Origin: DAOVQB01 sp023128935
Lineage (GTDB): Bacteria > Eisenbacteria > RBG-16-71-46 > CAIMUX01 > WJJG01
Length of the DNA stretch: 5,023 nucleotides
Reading direction: 5' to 3'
NCBI GenBank assembly: GCA_030628905.1
Contig: DAOVQB010000262.1
Location: forward strand, 1 to 5,023
Position numbers and translations under genes: made by a program. The first letter of the stretch is position 1; each line of letters opens with the position of its first letter. Below are positions 4,279-5,023 of the stretch, one piece after another. Below the pieces are notes generated by a model. It did not search any database, was not told the DNA's origin, and was given only the letters and a program-made list of their open reading frames with translations.

Positions 4279-5023
4279 TCAGTTTGCCAAAGGCCGCTGC
4301 ATGTCAAATGCCTGATTCCGCTGAAGCATGTGATAGACCGCCCGGCCTAGTTTGTGTGCCAAGATCGAAAGCGCTTTCGACTTCCCATGTTTGCTCACCA
4401 GGCGCTGCTTGTACCGCTGGCCCGCCCGATTCCCGCGCAGGAATAGTGCTTCTGAGAAGGCCCACTTTAGATGCCGGTTGCCGATCTTCTTACCCGAACT
4501 TCCATAGCGTTTCCCCGCCGACTCTTTGGCGCATTTGACCAACCGGGCATAGGAGGCGAAGTCCTGGACCCGGGGAAAGCGATCGATGTCGTGGATCTCA
4601 TAGAGGATCACCATCGAGAGTACCTTTCCGATCCCGTAGACCGACTGCAAGATTCTCAGGCCATTGGGATCATGCTCCTTGGCAGTTCCCAGGATGTAGC
4701 GCTCGAGGTTGGTGAGCAGGCGATTGAGATGTTCGATGAGTTCGAGATCGACCTCGATACTGCGGCGGACCCAGGGATCGGTGAACTGGTCGGCGATCCA
4801 CTCAGAACTAAGTTTGTGCATTGTGCGCCGGCCGAACTCGGGCAGGTTGCACTGACTGTTGGTGTTCTGGATATGGGCCAAGAGGTCCGAGCGCTTGCGG
4901 ACCAGATAGCACCGGCGGCGAAGCAGATCTCGGGTAGAGCGCATCTCGGGTGGATAGACGTAAGCTTGAGGAATCATGCCGCTTCGCAGGAGACCGGCAA
5001 TCTTGCGCGAATCGATCTTGTCG
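4279..5023 (-). CDS. IS110-family transposase, N-terminus outside the window
   Basis: The frame is open to the right window edge. The visible part is 247 residues; relatives are about 340, so roughly the first 95 are missing. At the edge DKIDSRKIA supplies what looks like the last two acidic residues (D-x-x-D) of the RuvC-like DEDD catalytic domain. A helical middle follows (RDLLRRR, then LLAHIQNTNSQ). Counting from the internal Met at 4977, the C-terminal Tnp_20 domain starts near residue 110 (LQSVYGIGKVLSMVILYEI) and contains FASYARLVKCAKESAGKRYG and SGKKIGNRHLKWAF. The serine of ESAG is the probable catalytic serine of this family, which recombines DNA guided by a bridge RNA. The Met at 4977 is internal, not the start. 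The reading frame has no breaks, so the enzyme may be active. It ends at TGA (4281-4279). Confidence 0.92.
   Translation of the reverse strand, partial: DKIDSRKIAGLLRSGMIPQAYVYPPEMRSTRDLLRRRCYLVRKRSDLLAHIQNTNSQCNLPEFGRRTMHKLSSEWIADQFTDPWVRRSIEVDLELIEHLNRLLTNLERYILGTAKEHDPNGLRILQSVYGIGKVLSMVILYEIHDIDRFPRVQDFASYARLVKCAKESAGKRYGSSGKKIGNRHLKWAFSEALFLRGNRAGQRYKQRLVSKHGKSKALSILAHKLGRAVYHMLQRNQAFDMQRPLAN

Larger units (their letters stand above)
3786..5023 (-). mobile_element. IS110-family insertion sequence (partial)
   Basis: The element consists of an IS110-family transposase on the minus strand (4279-5023) plus about 490 nt of non-coding DNA downstream of it. The left boundary near 3786 is inferred from where attC resemblance ends; the other end lies beyond the window. 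IS110-family elements leave little or no target duplication and have weak terminal repeats, so the edge cannot be fixed from sequence alone. A long non-coding end on the 3' side of the transposase is the layout of the IS1111 group. Confidence 0.6.

Noticed and set aside
3995..4315. Plus-strand open frame of 106 residues overlapping the transposase end
   Set aside because: It runs antisense into the transposase and has no start signal or recognisable motif.

Overview
The window reads as part of an integron gene-cassette array from a moderately GC-rich environmental bacterium, interrupted at its right end by an IS110-family insertion sequence. No gene here fixes the taxon. The best evidence for an integron is a 67-nt attC-like recombination site at 3042-3108, which lies directly between two unrelated genes. 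It has paired outer boxes (GCCTAAC / GTTATGC), paired inner arms and a CCGC-TTC-GCGG tip. A second copy of the left arm with identical spacing starts at 1121, and a third left-arm fragment starts at 3772. No integron integrase or attI site is in view, and promoters are hard to see, as is normal inside cassette arrays.

Layout, left to right. Positions 3-119 hold the C-terminal tail of an unidentified protein. Positions 120-247 hold a single sequence resembling a type I-E CRISPR repeat (159-187) and an attC-type box GTTAGGT (221-227). Positions 248-1126 encode a DEDDh 3'-5' exonuclease fused to a BRCT domain. Positions 1121-1220 hold an attC-like left arm whose right box is lost. Positions 1233-1787 encode a HEPN-like protein with an R-X4-H motif, tightly followed by a small Cys-containing ORF (1789-1989). 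Positions 2075-3037 encode a large PIN-like nuclease-type protein that starts at GTG. Positions 3042-3108 are the attC site. Positions 3127-3768 encode a protein with two N-terminal membrane helices and a C-terminal HEPN-like domain (R-N-X3-H). Positions 3772-3785 are an attC left-arm fragment. From about 3786 to the window end lies the IS110-family element: about 490 nt of non-coding, hairpin-containing DNA, then the transposase on the minus strand (4279-5023), cut by the window edge.

How the parts fit: all four complete main genes look like nucleases or nuclease-related folds (DEDDh exonuclease, HEPN, PIN, HEPN). These classes are common in toxin-antitoxin and anti-phage systems, so the array may be a small defence or toxin arsenal. 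This is inference from folds and motifs; each gene is probably an independent cassette rather than part of one pathway. The IS110 element appears to have landed inside the attC site that followed the membrane-HEPN gene, as IS1111-attC elements do. Its long non-coding 3' end is where an IS1111-type bridge RNA would be encoded.
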